A stretch of DNA of 33,480 bases from Methylococcaceae bacterium UBA7658 (GTDB lineage Bacteria; Pseudomonadota; Gammaproteobacteria; Methylococcales; Methylomonadaceae). The position numbers and the translations under genes are program-made. This document shows positions 1 to 8,917 of the stretch, piece by piece. The notes below the pieces were generated by a model that did no database searches, had not been told where the DNA came from, and saw only the letters and a program-made list of their open reading frames with translations. Location of the stretch: assembly GCA_002483425.1 (NCBI GenBank), contig DLHW01000053.1, positions 1 through 33,480 of the forward strand, in the 5' to 3' direction. Numbering within the stretch: the first letter of the stretch is position 1; every line of letters begins with the position of its first letter.

Positions 1-1029
1 CTGGAACTGACAGTTAAACCGGTTGATGATAATCAAGGCCCTAAAGCTAATGATGATGGCCCTATAACAACTACACCAAATTCATCTACAACGGGTAATG
101 TTTTAGATAACGATAATGATCCTGATAATGATGATTTATTTGTAACTCAATTTACAATTGATGGTGTGCCAGGAATATTTGCTGCCGGTACTACGGCTGT
201 TATTCCTGGAGTAGGAACAATAGTAATCAATAAAGACGGTAGCTTTATTTTTACACCAAACAACGGCTATGCCGGGCCTGTTCCTAATGTTACATACACT
301 GTATCCGACGGCGCTAAAACAGATACAGCAACATTAAGTTTCAGTCCTGTGCCTTCTGTTCCAAATGAAATCGGTTCTTTGATACTGCTGTCTAATCCGA
401 CACCACCATTATTTCCGTCATCAACAAATGATAGTTATTGGCTATCGCCTTTTAGAGAGCCGAATTTAAATTGGAACAGTTCTAGTATTTATCATCCATC
501 TCAATTGAGTCAGTACGGTACTGTTCTCGATTATGATTTATATTTGACAGGCTCGCTGAAAAACCAAGTTGTATTAGAAATGGAATACTATTCATTTTCG
601 ATACCACCAGGTACATTCCGGCATACCAATCCTAACGAACAATTGGAGTATGACGCGACTACGCTTGACGGTTCGCCATTGCCGAGTTGGTTACATTTTG
701 ACCCTAAGCAACTGAAATTTTCAGGTGTGCCTCCCAAAGGTTCTCACAATACTGAAGTTAAAATTACTGCTAAAGATCACTACGGGAAAAAAGCGTTTGC
801 CACTTTTAAGGTCATTGTTAACAGAGAAGAAGACGATTCAGACAATATAGAAATCAAACTAAAAACAGGTCAGCTCAATAACAATCAACCTGTCATGCTA
901 AATGATTTAGCCGGACAGCAAACAATGATGGTTAGCAAGCTGGGCTTTAGCGAACAATTAAATAATGCCGGTAGACTTAACCGTTTAATGGAAAGCCGTG
1001 CATTATTGGATAGTTTAAAGCAGATTTAA
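1..1029 (+). CDS. C-terminal part of a large repeat-bearing surface or secreted protein (5' end outside window)
   Basis: The frame is open from base 1 to the TAA at 1027-1029, giving 342 visible residues, so the gene begins before the window. The GTG at 166 is only an internal codon. Residues about 16-115 look like one cadherin-like (tandem-95/VCBS-type) repeat: an Asp/Asn-rich stretch with GNVLDNDNDPDNDD, then DGSFIFTPNNGYAGPVPNVTYTVSDG. Residues about 195-275 resemble a dystroglycan-type cadherin-like (He_PIG/CADG) domain, with SPLPSWLHFDPKQLKFSGVP followed by a beta-rich end. Such domains occur in calcium-binding adhesins and biofilm matrix proteins, often exported by type I secretion. The last 60 residues are Asn/Leu-rich with no LPXTG or autotransporter barrel visible. 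Adhesin is an inference from architecture. Confidence 0.8.
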   Translation: MELTVKPVDDNQGPKANDDGPITTTPNSSTTGNVLDNDNDPDNDDLFVTQFTIDGVPGIFAAGTTAVIPGVGTIVINKDGSFIFTPNNGYAGPVPNVTYTVSDGAKTDTATLSFSPVPSVPNEIGSLILLSNPTPPLFPSSTNDSYWLSPFREPNLNWNSSSIYHPSQLSQYGTVLDYDLYLTGSLKNQVVLEMEYYSFSIPPGTFRHTNPNEQLEYDATTLDGSPLPSWLHFDPKQLKFSGVPPKGSHNTEVKITAKDHYGKKAFATFKVIVNREEDDSDNIEIKLKTGQLNNNQPVMLNDLAGQQTMMVSKLGFSEQLNNAGRLNRLMESRALLDSLKQI

Positions 1030-1177
1030 ATATGAGAAGTTATGGAGTATTTCGCATTCTAGCTTGATAATCCGCGCTTTATGAATAAGCTATTATTTAA
1101 GAATTGATTTTAAGCTTGTAAAAATAGTCTTCTGAATGAATTGCCAAAATTAATCTATACATTTATTTAATTTTAAT

Positions 1178-1819
1178 ATGAATCAAAACGAAAAAAGCAG
1201 TAATACAGTCTGGCATCACGCTACCGTCACCCGAAAGCGAAGAGAAGAGAAAAATAATCATAAATCGGTAGTTCTTTGGTTTACCGGATTATCGGGAGCC
1301 GGTAAGTCCACGCTTGCTCATGCCGTTGAAGAACAATTGTTTCAATATGGCTATACTACTTTTGTATTGGATGGCGACAATATCCGTCATGGACTATGCG
1401 GCGATTTGAGCTTTAGCGAAGAAGATAGAAAAGAAAATATACGTCGTATCAGTGAAACAGCCAAGCTAATGTTAGAAGCGGGTGTTATAACGCTTACCGC
1501 TTTTATTTCTCCGTTTAGAGCGGAACGAGCTATGGCGAGAAGTCTGATGCCGCACGGTGATTTTATTGAGATACATTGTTATTGCCCTTTGTCGGTTTGC
1601 GAGCAAAGAGATGTTAAAGGGCTGTATAAAAAGGCCCGTAAGGGTGAAATAAAAGACTTTACAGGAATTTCTTCTCCTTACGAAGAGCCTGAAAACCCAG
1701 AGCTTCGAATTGATACCAGCGCCTTTCCCCTTCAAGAAAGCGTACAAAAAGTAATTGCTTTATTACGTCAGCGTAATATTTTGCCGTCAGCCCCTGTGGA
1801 GCAAAAAGATGCATTATGA
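1178..1819 (+). CDS. cysC: Adenylylsulfate (APS) kinase
   Basis: This 213-residue protein should phosphorylate adenosine 5'-phosphosulfate to PAPS with ATP, the last step of sulfate activation in the cytoplasm. The Walker A loop GLSGAGKST is at residues 37-45. It is followed by the APS kinase signature LDGDNIRHGLCGDLSFSEED, by FISPFRAERA, and by KARKGEIKDFTGISSPYEEP, which is the usual lid region. Length is normal for a stand-alone CysC. No cysD, cysN or cysH is adjacent. The start ATG is preceded only by AT-rich sequence without a clear Shine-Dalgarno, but homology begins soon after it. Its last 11 bases overlap the start of the DHH phosphoesterase gene, suggesting translational coupling. 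Confidence 0.95.
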   Translation: MNQNEKSSNTVWHHATVTRKRREEKNNHKSVVLWFTGLSGAGKSTLAHAVEEQLFQYGYTTFVLDGDNIRHGLCGDLSFSEEDRKENIRRISETAKLMLEAGVITLTAFISPFRAERAMARSLMPHGDFIEIHCYCPLSVCEQRDVKGLYKKARKGEIKDFTGISSPYEEPENPELRIDTSAFPLQESVQKVIALLRQRNILPSAPVEQKDAL

Positions 1820-2783
1820 TGTGTTTAATGGCGATGCTGACGGTATTTGCGCCCTCATTCAACTCCGTTTGGATAAACCCGTTAATTCAACTTTAGTGAC
1901 AGGTATAAAGCGGGATATTCAATTGCTGGATAAAGTGACGGTCAGTCCGGGCGATAGTTTGACAGTGTTGGATATTTCCTTTGAAAAGAATAGCCAGAGG
2001 GTTAAGGAGATTTTAAGCATAGGCGTATCAATATTCTATGTTGACCATCATCTGCCGGGCGATATTCCAGATCATCCGCAGTTGCAAACATTAATCGACA
2101 CCGATAATGCAATTTGTACCAGTCTGCTTGTGAACCAGCATTTAAATAACAAATATCCGTTCTGGGCTATCACAGCGGCTTTCGGCGATAATTTAAATCA
2201 AAGCGCGGAAGTGTTAGCGGCTAAGGTTTCAATTAGCGGCGATAAGCTCGAGTCGTTAAAAAACTTAGGTATTTATATCAATTATAACGGTTACGGCAGT
2301 AGTATCGATGATTTGCATTTCGCACCCGATATGTTGTATCGAGAAATGATGAAGTATGAAACACCATTCGATTTTATCTCGGGTAATCGGATAGCCTTTG
2401 AAAAACTGGAAAACGGTTATAAGCAGGATATGACTAGCGCGGAGAGCATTAAACCAGAATTTGAAAGCGATGCCGCCGGTGTTTATCTTCTTCCCGATGC
2501 GGCCTGGTCAAGGCGGGTTAGCGGTGTTTACGGTAATCATTTAGCTAATTTAAATCCAAAAAAAGCCCATGCGGTGCTTTCGGTCAACAAAGATGGAGGT
2601 TACTTAATTAGCGTTAGGGCGCCTTTGAATAATAAGGTTGGTGCGGATGAGTTCTGTTCCCAATTTGCTACGGGCGGCGGTAGGAAGTCGGCCGCTGGAA
2701 TTAATCACTTGCCTAAAGATGAACTTAGTGCATTCATCGATAAATTTAATAAGTTCTATTCCGCGCGGGTTTTGCGAGCTTAA
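1809..2783 (+). CDS. DHH/DHHA1-family phosphoesterase, possible pAp phosphatase or nanoRNase
   Basis: The 324-residue protein carries the DHH phosphoesterase motifs in order: DADG at residues 9-12, DIS at 55-57 and the name-giving DHH at 79-81. A DHHA1-like C-terminus ends in FATGGGRKSAAG, where the family usually shows GGGH, so His is replaced by Arg. The frame extends upstream to 1755, but the ATG at 1809 is chosen because GGAG at 1798-1801 lies seven bases before it and the conserved N-terminus starts there. It overlaps cysC by 11 bases. DHH proteins of the NrnA type hydrolyse 3'-phosphoadenosine-5'-phosphate and short oligoribonucleotides. pAp is left over when PAPS, the CysC product, is used, so pAp recycling is an attractive but unproven role. 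Confidence 0.8.
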   Translation: MHYDVFNGDADGICALIQLRLDKPVNSTLVTGIKRDIQLLDKVTVSPGDSLTVLDISFEKNSQRVKEILSIGVSIFYVDHHLPGDIPDHPQLQTLIDTDNAICTSLLVNQHLNNKYPFWAITAAFGDNLNQSAEVLAAKVSISGDKLESLKNLGIYINYNGYGSSIDDLHFAPDMLYREMMKYETPFDFISGNRIAFEKLENGYKQDMTSAESIKPEFESDAAGVYLLPDAAWSRRVSGVYGNHLANLNPKKAHAVLSVNKDGGYLISVRAPLNNKVGADEFCSQFATGGGRKSAAGINHLPKDELSAFIDKFNKFYSARVLRA

Positions 2784-2840
2784 CAAATTATTTGAAATTG
2801 CAAATGTATTTCTGGTATTCAAATATTGCAACAGAAGCAG

Positions 2841-3842
2841 TTAATAATTGCGTTGAACAGAAAATTTAGCTAAAGCGAGTAAAGCTTGTTTGTACTCGCT
2901 TTCAGGTATGCTATCCAAGGCATTGATGGCTTTTTGAGCCTCTTCGTTCGCTCGTTCTTCAGTGTATTCAATCGCTTTGCTGCTTTTAACTATCGCATAG
3001 ACAGCATTGAATGCGTCGCGGTCTCCGTTTTTAATAGAGTTGATTATTATCTCCGCTTCGTTTGAATTGCTATTTTGTATTGCGTATATAAGAGGTAGGG
3101 TCGGTTTACCTTCGGCCAGGTCGTCTCCAAGATTTTTACCTAATTCTTCTTGGTTGGCTTTATAGTCTAAAGCATCGTCGATCAATTGAAATGCTATACC
3201 TAAGTGCAGACCGTATTTTGCCAAGCTTTCTTCAGTGTCGATATTGGTTTTTGATACGACGGCAGCCAGCCGGGTTGCAGCGCTGAAAAGAATTGCAGTT
3301 TTCCTAGAAATAACTTCTAAATAGTTGTCCTCAGTGGTTTCAGGATTGTTACAATTTAACAATTGAAGTACTTCGCCTTCCGCAATTGCAGTAGTTGTTT
3401 TAGAAAGTATCTCCATGACACGCATGATATTTGTGCTCACCATCATCTCGAAAGCGCTTGAATAGAGATAATCTCCGACGAGCACGGTGGCTGCATTACC
3501 CCATACCGCATTAGCGGATTGCTTACCCCGTCTTAAATCAGACTCATCGACAACATCGTCATGTAAGAGTGTTGCTGTGTGGATAAATTCTATAACAGCG
3601 GCAAGTAATAAATGGTTTGAGTCAATCCGGCCTAACGCTTTAGCGGACAATAACATCAGCATAGGACGTAATCTTTTGCCGCCGTTATTAACGATATAGT
3701 GACCCATCTGATTAATGAGCACAACGTCTGAGCTTAACTGCTTAATAATGAGATTATCAACGGCTTTGGCTTCATTTGCTGTCAATCGTTTGATAGATTC
3801 GAAGTCAACGGGGGGTGGCGTGCTGTTTAAATTAGATACCAT
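2841..3842 (-). CDS. ispB: Octaprenyl (polyprenyl) diphosphate synthase
   Basis: This 333-residue trans-prenyltransferase should extend farnesyl diphosphate with isopentenyl diphosphate units to make the ubiquinone side chain. The first Asp-rich motif DDVVDESD is at residues 95-102, and GKRLRP, a substrate-binding segment, is at 55-60. The second Asp-rich motif IDDALD is at 221-226, with GKPTLPLIYA further on. It is divergent from rplU, the same arrangement as in E. coli. Prenyl chain length cannot be read from sequence by eye, so octaprenyl is by analogy. The start is the ATG at 3842, and the N-terminus fits family length. Confidence 0.93.
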   Translation of the reverse strand: MVSNLNSTPPPVDFESIKRLTANEAKAVDNLIIKQLSSDVVLINQMGHYIVNNGGKRLRPMLMLLSAKALGRIDSNHLLLAAVIEFIHTATLLHDDVVDESDLRRGKQSANAVWGNAATVLVGDYLYSSAFEMMVSTNIMRVMEILSKTTTAIAEGEVLQLLNCNNPETTEDNYLEVISRKTAILFSAATRLAAVVSKTNIDTEESLAKYGLHLGIAFQLIDDALDYKANQEELGKNLGDDLAEGKPTLPLIYAIQNSNSNEAEIIINSIKNGDRDAFNAVYAIVKSSKAIEYTEERANEEAQKAINALDSIPESEYKQALLALAKFSVQRNY

Positions 3843-3996
3843 TATGTCGATAGGGGCAGATAAAACTTAATTATATATTCAAGAAAACAAGCCATTATAC
3901 TGAATGCCTATGGAATAGCCCAGTCAAATTCAGTCTTCTTGCTGGTGGTTTTTGTATTTTCATAATCTTGTTATAGATTATTTTATAAATATTGAT

Positions 3997-4025
3997 TTGA
4001 CGTAGGTGCATTTTAAAAATATAAT
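3997..4025 (+). promoter_or_regulatory. Sigma-70 promoter for rplU-rpmA
   Basis: TTGACG at 3997-4002 and a perfect TATAAT at 4020-4025 are separated by 17 bases and lie 45 bases before the rplU ATG. This is one of the clearest promoters in the window and fits strong ribosomal protein expression. Read from sequence only. Confidence 0.75.
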
Positions 4026-4070
4026 TACAGGTTAATTTCAGTTAAATAATGCTTTGTGGAGTTGCAACCG

Positions 4071-4382
4071 ATGTATGCGGTCATTCAAACAGGTGGTAAA
4101 CAGTACCGCGTTGAGGAAGGTACTTACTTAAAGGTGGAAAAGCTTGAGCTTGGCGCTGGCGATAGCGTGGAGTTCGATAAAGTGCTGATGTTTCAATCCG
4201 GTGACGCGGTAAAAGTTGGTGTGCCTTATATCGAAGGCGCTAAAGTGACTGCGAAGGTATTGTCCCAAGGCAGGCACGACAAAGTCAAAATCATTAAATT
4301 CAGAAGACGAAAGCACCACATGAAGCACATGGGTCATCGTCAATTTTATACAGAAGTCCAGATTACTGGCATTTCCGCTTAA
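4071..4382 (+). CDS. rplU: 50S ribosomal protein L21
   Basis: The 103-residue protein begins MYAVIQTGGKQYRVEEG, the standard L21 N-terminus, and ends with a basic tail containing KFRRRKHHMKHMGHRQ. L21 binds 23S rRNA in the large subunit. The frame could start at the GTG at 4056, but the ATG at 4071 is right because GGAG at 4058-4061 is correctly spaced and homology begins there. rpmA follows after 14 bases, so the two are co-transcribed from the promoter at 3997-4025. Confidence 0.97.
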   Translation: MYAVIQTGGKQYRVEEGTYLKVEKLELGAGDSVEFDKVLMFQSGDAVKVGVPYIEGAKVTAKVLSQGRHDKVKIIKFRRRKHHMKHMGHRQFYTEVQITGISA

Positions 4383-4396
4383 AGGGGGAAGTTAAG

Positions 4397-4654
4397 ATGG
4401 CTCACAAAAAAGCAGGGGGCAGCACCCGTAACGGACGCGACTCAAATGCGAAAAGATTGGGTGTTAAGCGTTATGGTGGCGAAATCGTTTCGGCAGGTAA
4501 TATTATTGTCCGTCAACGCGGTACCCATTTTCATCCAGGCGCCAATGTCGGCTTAGGTAAAGATCATACCTTGTTTGCTACGATTGACGGACAAGTTATT
4601 TTTGAAGTCAAAGGCCCCAATAGCCGTAAATTTGTCAGTATTGTAGCTGCATAG
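4397..4654 (+). CDS. rpmA: 50S ribosomal protein L27
   Basis: This 85-residue protein starts MAHKKAGGSTRNGRDSNAKR, the diagnostic L27 N-terminus that reaches the peptidyl transferase centre. The start lacks the extra N-terminal peptide that Firmicutes L27 needs to have cleaved. A GGGGGAAG ribosome binding site precedes the ATG. It is the second gene of the rplU operon and is followed by two hairpins, the second a good terminator. Confidence 0.97.
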   Translation: MAHKKAGGSTRNGRDSNAKRLGVKRYGGEIVSAGNIIVRQRGTHFHPGANVGLGKDHTLFATIDGQVIFEVKGPNSRKFVSIVAA

Positions 4655-4694
4655 GTTTTCTCCTGTTGCCGACGGCAACGCTTTGTTTAAGTAA

Positions 4695-4727
4695 AAGCTC
4701 CGCGCGTAAAGTGCGGGGCTTTTTTTG
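4695..4727 (+). terminator. Intrinsic terminator after rpmA
   Basis: AAGCTCCGCGC (4695-4705) pairs with GTGCGGGGCTT (4711-4721) around a five-base loop, with one or two G-T pairs, and runs straight into a T-rich tract to about 4727. A separate small hairpin, GTTGCC-GAC-GGCAAC, sits just before it at 4665-4679. Some read-through into obgE is likely, as obgE starts 36 bases on. Confidence 0.8.
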
Positions 4728-4762
4728 TTTTTGACGGTTAAAAATGCCCGCACTAATTTGCT

Positions 4763-5797
4763 ATGAAGTTTGTCGATGAAGTAGTTGTCCGGGTCGAAGC
4801 CGGGGATGGAGGAAATGGCGCCGTTGGATTCCGCCGTGAAAAATACATCCCGATGGGTGGGCCTGATGGCGGCGATGGCGGCGACGGCGGTAGCGTTTAT
4901 CTCATTGCCGCCGAGAACCTGAACACGTTGGCCGACTTCCGTTTCCATACTGTACACAGGGCGGAGCGCGGACAAAACGGTATGGCCCGGAATTGTACTG
5001 GCAGAAAAGGCGAAGATTGCTATGTCTCAGTCCCTTTAGGAACCTTGGTGTCCGACGCCGATACGGGCGAATTGATAGGCGATTTGACTCAAATAGGGGA
5101 AACCTTGCTGGTCGCCAAGGGCGGTTTTCATGGCTTAGGCAATACCCGCTTTAAGAGCAGCATCAATAGGGCGCCGCAAAAAGCCAGTAAGGGCACTCCG
5201 GGCGAACATCGGATGTTGAACCTTGAGTTAACCTTAATTGCCGACATTGGTCTGTTGGGGATGCCCAATGCCGGGAAATCCAGTTTGATTAGGGCGGTTT
5301 CGTCCGCAACGCCTAAAGTCGCCGATTATCCATTTACCACATTGCATCCAAATCTTGGCGTGGTCAGAGTTGACGATCAGCGAAGTTTCGTGATTGCCGA
5401 CATTCCCGGCGTGATAGAAGGCGCGGCTGAAGGCGCAGGTTTAGGTTTGCAATTTTTGAAGCATTTGTCGAGAACCCGGTTGCTGCTTCATGTTATCGAT
5501 ATAAAGCCTTATGAAAGTTTAGACACACCGGCGGATTCGGCGAAAAAAATTGTTCGTGAGCTTGAAAAGTGGAGCGATGAGTTAGCTAAAAAGCCGCGCT
5601 GGCTGGTGCTGAATAAAATCGACAGGACACAGGCAGACGAGGAGAATTCATTGTGTAATGCAATTGTCAAAGACTTGAGATGGAAAGGTCCTGTTTTTAA
5701 AATTTCTGCCATCAACGGTAAAGGCACGGACGAGCTCATGTTTGCCATTATGAGCTACTTGGAAACGCAGCAACGGAAAGACAGTGAACAGAGTTGA
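4763..5797 (+). CDS. obgE: Obg family GTPase CgtA
   Basis: This 344-residue GTPase acts in late 50S ribosome assembly and in stress and cell-cycle control. The glycine-rich Obg fold occupies the first 160 residues (MKFVDEVVVRVEAGDGGNG, GGPDGGDGGDGG). The G domain follows, with the P-loop GMPNAGKSS, switch II DIPGVIEGAAEGAGLG and the NKID guanine-specificity motif. It has no long C-terminal extension beyond the G domain. Position after rplU-rpmA is the usual one. Its last 14 bases overlap the GTG start of proB. Confidence 0.97.
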   Translation: MKFVDEVVVRVEAGDGGNGAVGFRREKYIPMGGPDGGDGGDGGSVYLIAAENLNTLADFRFHTVHRAERGQNGMARNCTGRKGEDCYVSVPLGTLVSDADTGELIGDLTQIGETLLVAKGGFHGLGNTRFKSSINRAPQKASKGTPGEHRMLNLELTLIADIGLLGMPNAGKSSLIRAVSSATPKVADYPFTTLHPNLGVVRVDDQRSFVIADIPGVIEGAAEGAGLGLQFLKHLSRTRLLLHVIDIKPYESLDTPADSAKKIVRELEKWSDELAKKPRWLVLNKIDRTQADEENSLCNAIVKDLRWKGPVFKISAINGKGTDELMFAIMSYLETQQRKDSEQS

Positions 5798-6905
5798 TTT
5801 TGCAAACGTTAATCGAGTTGTAATCAAGATCGGCAGTTCTTTGCTAACGCAAGGGGGGCAGGGGCTGCATCAGGAAGCAATCAGAGCTTGGGTTAGCCAA
5901 ATGGCAGGGTTAAAACAGCGGTCGGTTGATGTGGTATTGGTGTCGTCGGGTTCGGTTGCCGAAGGCGTAAGCCGTTTAAAGTTGAAGGCTAGGCCCAAAA
6001 CGTTACATGAATTACAAGCCGCAGCCGCGGTTGGGCAAATGGGTCTGGTGCGTGTGTTCGATGATAATTTTCAACATCATGGTCTGCATGCTGCCCAAGT
6101 TCTACTGACTCATGATGACCTCTCGGATAGACAGCGTTATCTTAATGCTCGAAGCACCTTGTTAACGTTGTTGAAATTCGGTGTAGTGCCCGTCATTAAT
6201 GAAAACGATACGGTTGCTACGGAAGAAATCCGGTTTGGCGATAACGATACTCTAGCGGCGTTGGTTGCGAATTTGGTTGAGGCCGAACTGCTGATCATTT
6301 TGACCGATCAAATGGGTTTGTATACGGGCGATCCAAGCATTTATCCCGATGCCGAATTGATTCCGCAAATCAGCGTCAACGATAACAGACTGGAAAAAAT
6401 GGCGGGCGAAAGCCGAAGCGGGTTAGGGCGGGGCGGAATGTACACCAAAGTAAGAGCGGCCCGGCTGGCAGCGAGGTCCGGTGCGGCAACCGTGATTGTT
6501 TCGGGGCGGCTAGAGAGCGTTATTGAAAAAGTAATTGCCGGTATGGAGGTTGGCACACATTTCTTGCCAGATATCGAGCCTTTAGCGGCTAGAAAGCGCT
6601 GGCTGGCGGGTCAGTTGCAAGTCAAGGGCAAATTAGTCCTGGATGCGGGAGCGGTAAAAGTGCTGAGAAGCGATGGCAAAAGTTTATTGGCTGTCGGTGT
6701 GAAATCGGTTTCGGGCCGGTTTGAGCGCGGCGAACTTGTTTCCTGTTTCGATGAAAGCGGTATTGAGATTGCCAGAGGACTTATCAATTACGGCAACTCA
6801 GATGCGGAATTGATTGCCGGTAAAAGCAGTTCGGAGTTCGAAAAAATCCTGGGTTATGCGGATGATTCCGAGATGATACACCGGGATAATATCGTTTTAA
6901 TTTAA
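5784..6905 (+). CDS. proB: Glutamate 5-kinase
   Basis: The 373-residue enzyme phosphorylates glutamate with ATP in the first step of proline synthesis. An amino-acid kinase domain covers about residues 8-260: VVIKIGSSLL at the start, VSSGSVAEG, NENDTVATEEIRFGDNDTLAA, and SGLGRGGMYTKVRAA. A C-terminal PUA domain covers about 280-370. The start is the GTG at 5784, inside the end of obgE, with a GGAAAG ribosome-binding stretch just upstream, which points to translational coupling. The following gene, rpsT, converges on it across a shared terminator. Confidence 0.96.
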   Translation: MNRVDFANVNRVVIKIGSSLLTQGGQGLHQEAIRAWVSQMAGLKQRSVDVVLVSSGSVAEGVSRLKLKARPKTLHELQAAAAVGQMGLVRVFDDNFQHHGLHAAQVLLTHDDLSDRQRYLNARSTLLTLLKFGVVPVINENDTVATEEIRFGDNDTLAALVANLVEAELLIILTDQMGLYTGDPSIYPDAELIPQISVNDNRLEKMAGESRSGLGRGGMYTKVRAARLAARSGAATVIVSGRLESVIEKVIAGMEVGTHFLPDIEPLAARKRWLAGQLQVKGKLVLDAGAVKVLRSDGKSLLAVGVKSVSGRFERGELVSCFDESGIEIARGLINYGNSDAELIAGKSSSEFEKILGYADDSEMIHRDNIVLI

Positions 6906-6939
6906 TAATTGAGGTTGCCTTAATGTTTTAAGGCACAAA

Positions 6940-6963
6940 AAAGCCGCTGAAAAAAGCGGCTTT
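6940..6963. terminator. Bidirectional terminator between proB and rpsT
   Basis: AAAGCCGCT (6940-6948) and AGCGGCTTT (6955-6963) form a perfect nine-base stem around a six-base A-rich loop. A-rich sequence precedes it and T-rich sequence follows it, so it can serve both the plus-strand proB transcript and the minus-strand rpsT transcript. Confidence 0.85.
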
Positions 6964-6986
6964 ACTTAGTACGTGCGTGTTATTGT

Positions 6987-7250
6987 TTAGCCGAGTGCTT
7001 TTACTTTTGCATGCAGTCTGCTCTTGCTGCGAGAGGCTTTGTTTGAATGGATAAGGCCTTTGTTGACTGCTGAGTCGATGATAGGCATGGCTGTTTTAAA
7101 AGCGGCTTGAGCTTTTTCTTTGTCGCCTGCATTGACGGCGGCAATCACTTTTTTAATGAAGGTGCGCAAATTGCTGCGTTGTCCTGCATTGCGAATACGA
7201 CTCTGTTCGGCTTGTTTCGCGCGTTTTTTAGCTTGTGCTGTATTAGCCAT
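6987..7250 (-). CDS. rpsT: 30S ribosomal protein S20
   Basis: This 87-residue basic protein begins MANTAQAKKRAKQAEQSRIR and ends in NKASRSKSRLHAKVKALG, both typical of S20, which binds 16S rRNA in the small subunit. The frame runs six codons further upstream, but the ATG at 7250 gives the family start. S20 genes often use weak initiation for autocontrol, and here the upstream sequence is only A-rich with no strong Shine-Dalgarno. It is divergent from murJ, as in many gammaproteobacteria. Confidence 0.96.
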   Translation of the reverse strand: MANTAQAKKRAKQAEQSRIRNAGQRSNLRTFIKKVIAAVNAGDKEKAQAAFKTAMPIIDSAVNKGLIHSNKASRSKSRLHAKVKALG

Positions 7251-7351
7251 GTTATTTCTTTTTTGCAAAATAAGTTATCAGACCGCGCATTATCTTCATA
7301 AATGGTATCATTGTCAAATTTTTAACGGATTTTGCATCTAGGATTACTGAG

Positions 7352-8902
7352 GTGAGTAAACGGCTTTTAAAAGCGACTGCCGTTGTTGGTAGTATGACAT
7401 TCATCTCCCGGATTTTAGGGTTTATTCGAGATATGCTAATCGCTCGCGTATTTGGCGTGGATTTGGCGACCGACGCTTTTTTTGTAGCGTTCAAGATACC
7501 TAATTTATTACGTCGGCTGTTTTCCGAAGGCGCCTTATCCCATGCTTTGGTGCCAGCCATGACGAACAACTCCGGACAGGGCGGCATTAATGCCCTAAGA
7601 GAGTTTATTAGCAAGACATCCGGAACATTGGCTGCTTGGTCTCTCATGTTTACGTTAGCTGGTATTGTTTTGGCGCCTGCCCTGATTCTTATACTAGCGC
7701 CCGGATTCGCTTTACAAGACGAGCGATATGATTTGGCAGTTGCTTTATTGCGAATACTTTCACCTTATGGATTTTTTATAATAATGACGGCGTATGCCGG
7801 GGCCATTCTCAATACGCAGGGCCACTTTGCAATTCCGGCCGTGACCCCTGTAATACTCAATATTTGCATGATTGCCGGGGCTTTTTGGTTAGCGCCGGCG
7901 CTGTCTGTTCCAATAACAGCACTGGCATGGGCTGTTTGTTGCGCGGGCTTGTTGCAGCTATTCTTTCAAATGCCAAGCCTTATGCGGTTGGGCCTGCTGC
8001 CCAGGCCAAAGATTCGATTCAGAGACGCCGAAGTCATCAAATTAAACAAACTTTTACTGCCGGCAATATTCAGCGCTTCGATTACACAGATCAATTTATT
8101 ATTCGATACCTTAGTTGCCTCGTTTCTTACCAGCGGCAGTGTATCGTGGTTGTATTATTCCGAGCGGTTAGTCGATTTCCCGCTGGGAATACTGGGTATG
8201 GCGTTGGCAACCGTCGTTTTGCCCAAGCTCGCAAAACATCATGCCGAAGACGATTCCGAAGGTTTTTCCGCGACTTTGGATTGGGGCTTGCGTTTAGTTT
8301 TGTTGCTGGGATTGCCGGCAACCGTTGGGTTATATGTACTTGCAGAACCGGTGTTGTCGACGCTTTTTCAATATAACGAATTTACCGCAAGCGATGTATT
8401 CCAGGCCGGGCAAAGTCTGAAAGCTTATGCGGTAGGATTGTTAGGTTATCTTGCGGTTAAAATTCTGGTGCCGGGGTTTTCCTCGCGGCTGGATTTAAAT
8501 ACCCCTGTTCGTTTCGGTATTTACGCTATGGGGGTTAGTCTGGCTTTGAATATACTGGTTGTTCCATTAGCTCATGCCGGATTGGCGCTTGCAACCTCAT
8601 TAGGCGCTTTATTCAATGCTGCTTTACTTTTACATAACCTCCTCCGGAACAAGATTTATCAGCCAAGGCAAGGGTGGGCTCTATTTTTGTTTCGGGTGTC
8701 TTTAGCCAGTGTGTTGATGGCGGCCTGGCTTTGTTATTATGTCGATAATAGTTGGTGGCAGCAGTGGGATTCGATGACAAGAGCCATTAACTTAGTTAAG
8801 TGGATAGGTATTGGCTGTTTTGTTTATTTAACCGCCTTGATATTTTCGGGTTTGAGACTAAGGCATTTGGCGGCGACAAATGATAGAATCGGCAGCTTTT
8901 GA
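7352..8902 (+). CDS. murJ: Lipid II flippase MurJ
   Basis: This 516-residue inner-membrane protein moves lipid II across the membrane for peptidoglycan synthesis. The N-terminal signature SFISRILGFIRD is represented by MTFISRILGFIRDMLIARVFG near residue 20, followed by TDAFFVAFKIPNLLRRLFSEGA. The rest is about fourteen hydrophobic helices. The start is a GTG at 7352 with AGGA at 7340-7343 as ribosome binding site. ribF follows after 15 bases, so murJ probably leads the murJ-ribF-ileS-lspA operon. Confidence 0.95.
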   Translation: MSKRLLKATAVVGSMTFISRILGFIRDMLIARVFGVDLATDAFFVAFKIPNLLRRLFSEGALSHALVPAMTNNSGQGGINALREFISKTSGTLAAWSLMFTLAGIVLAPALILILAPGFALQDERYDLAVALLRILSPYGFFIIMTAYAGAILNTQGHFAIPAVTPVILNICMIAGAFWLAPALSVPITALAWAVCCAGLLQLFFQMPSLMRLGLLPRPKIRFRDAEVIKLNKLLLPAIFSASITQINLLFDTLVASFLTSGSVSWLYYSERLVDFPLGILGMALATVVLPKLAKHHAEDDSEGFSATLDWGLRLVLLLGLPATVGLYVLAEPVLSTLFQYNEFTASDVFQAGQSLKAYAVGLLGYLAVKILVPGFSSRLDLNTPVRFGIYAMGVSLALNILVVPLAHAGLALATSLGALFNAALLLHNLLRNKIYQPRQGWALFLFRVSLASVLMAAWLCYYVDNSWWQQWDSMTRAINLVKWIGIGCFVYLTALIFSGLRLRHLAATNDRIGSF

Positions 8903-8917
8903 TTTGACAAGTTATTC

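Noticed and set aside
1755..1808. Upstream extension of the DHH phosphoesterase
   Set aside because: The extra residues lie within cysC and lack a ribosome binding site, whereas GGAG is well placed for ATG 1809.
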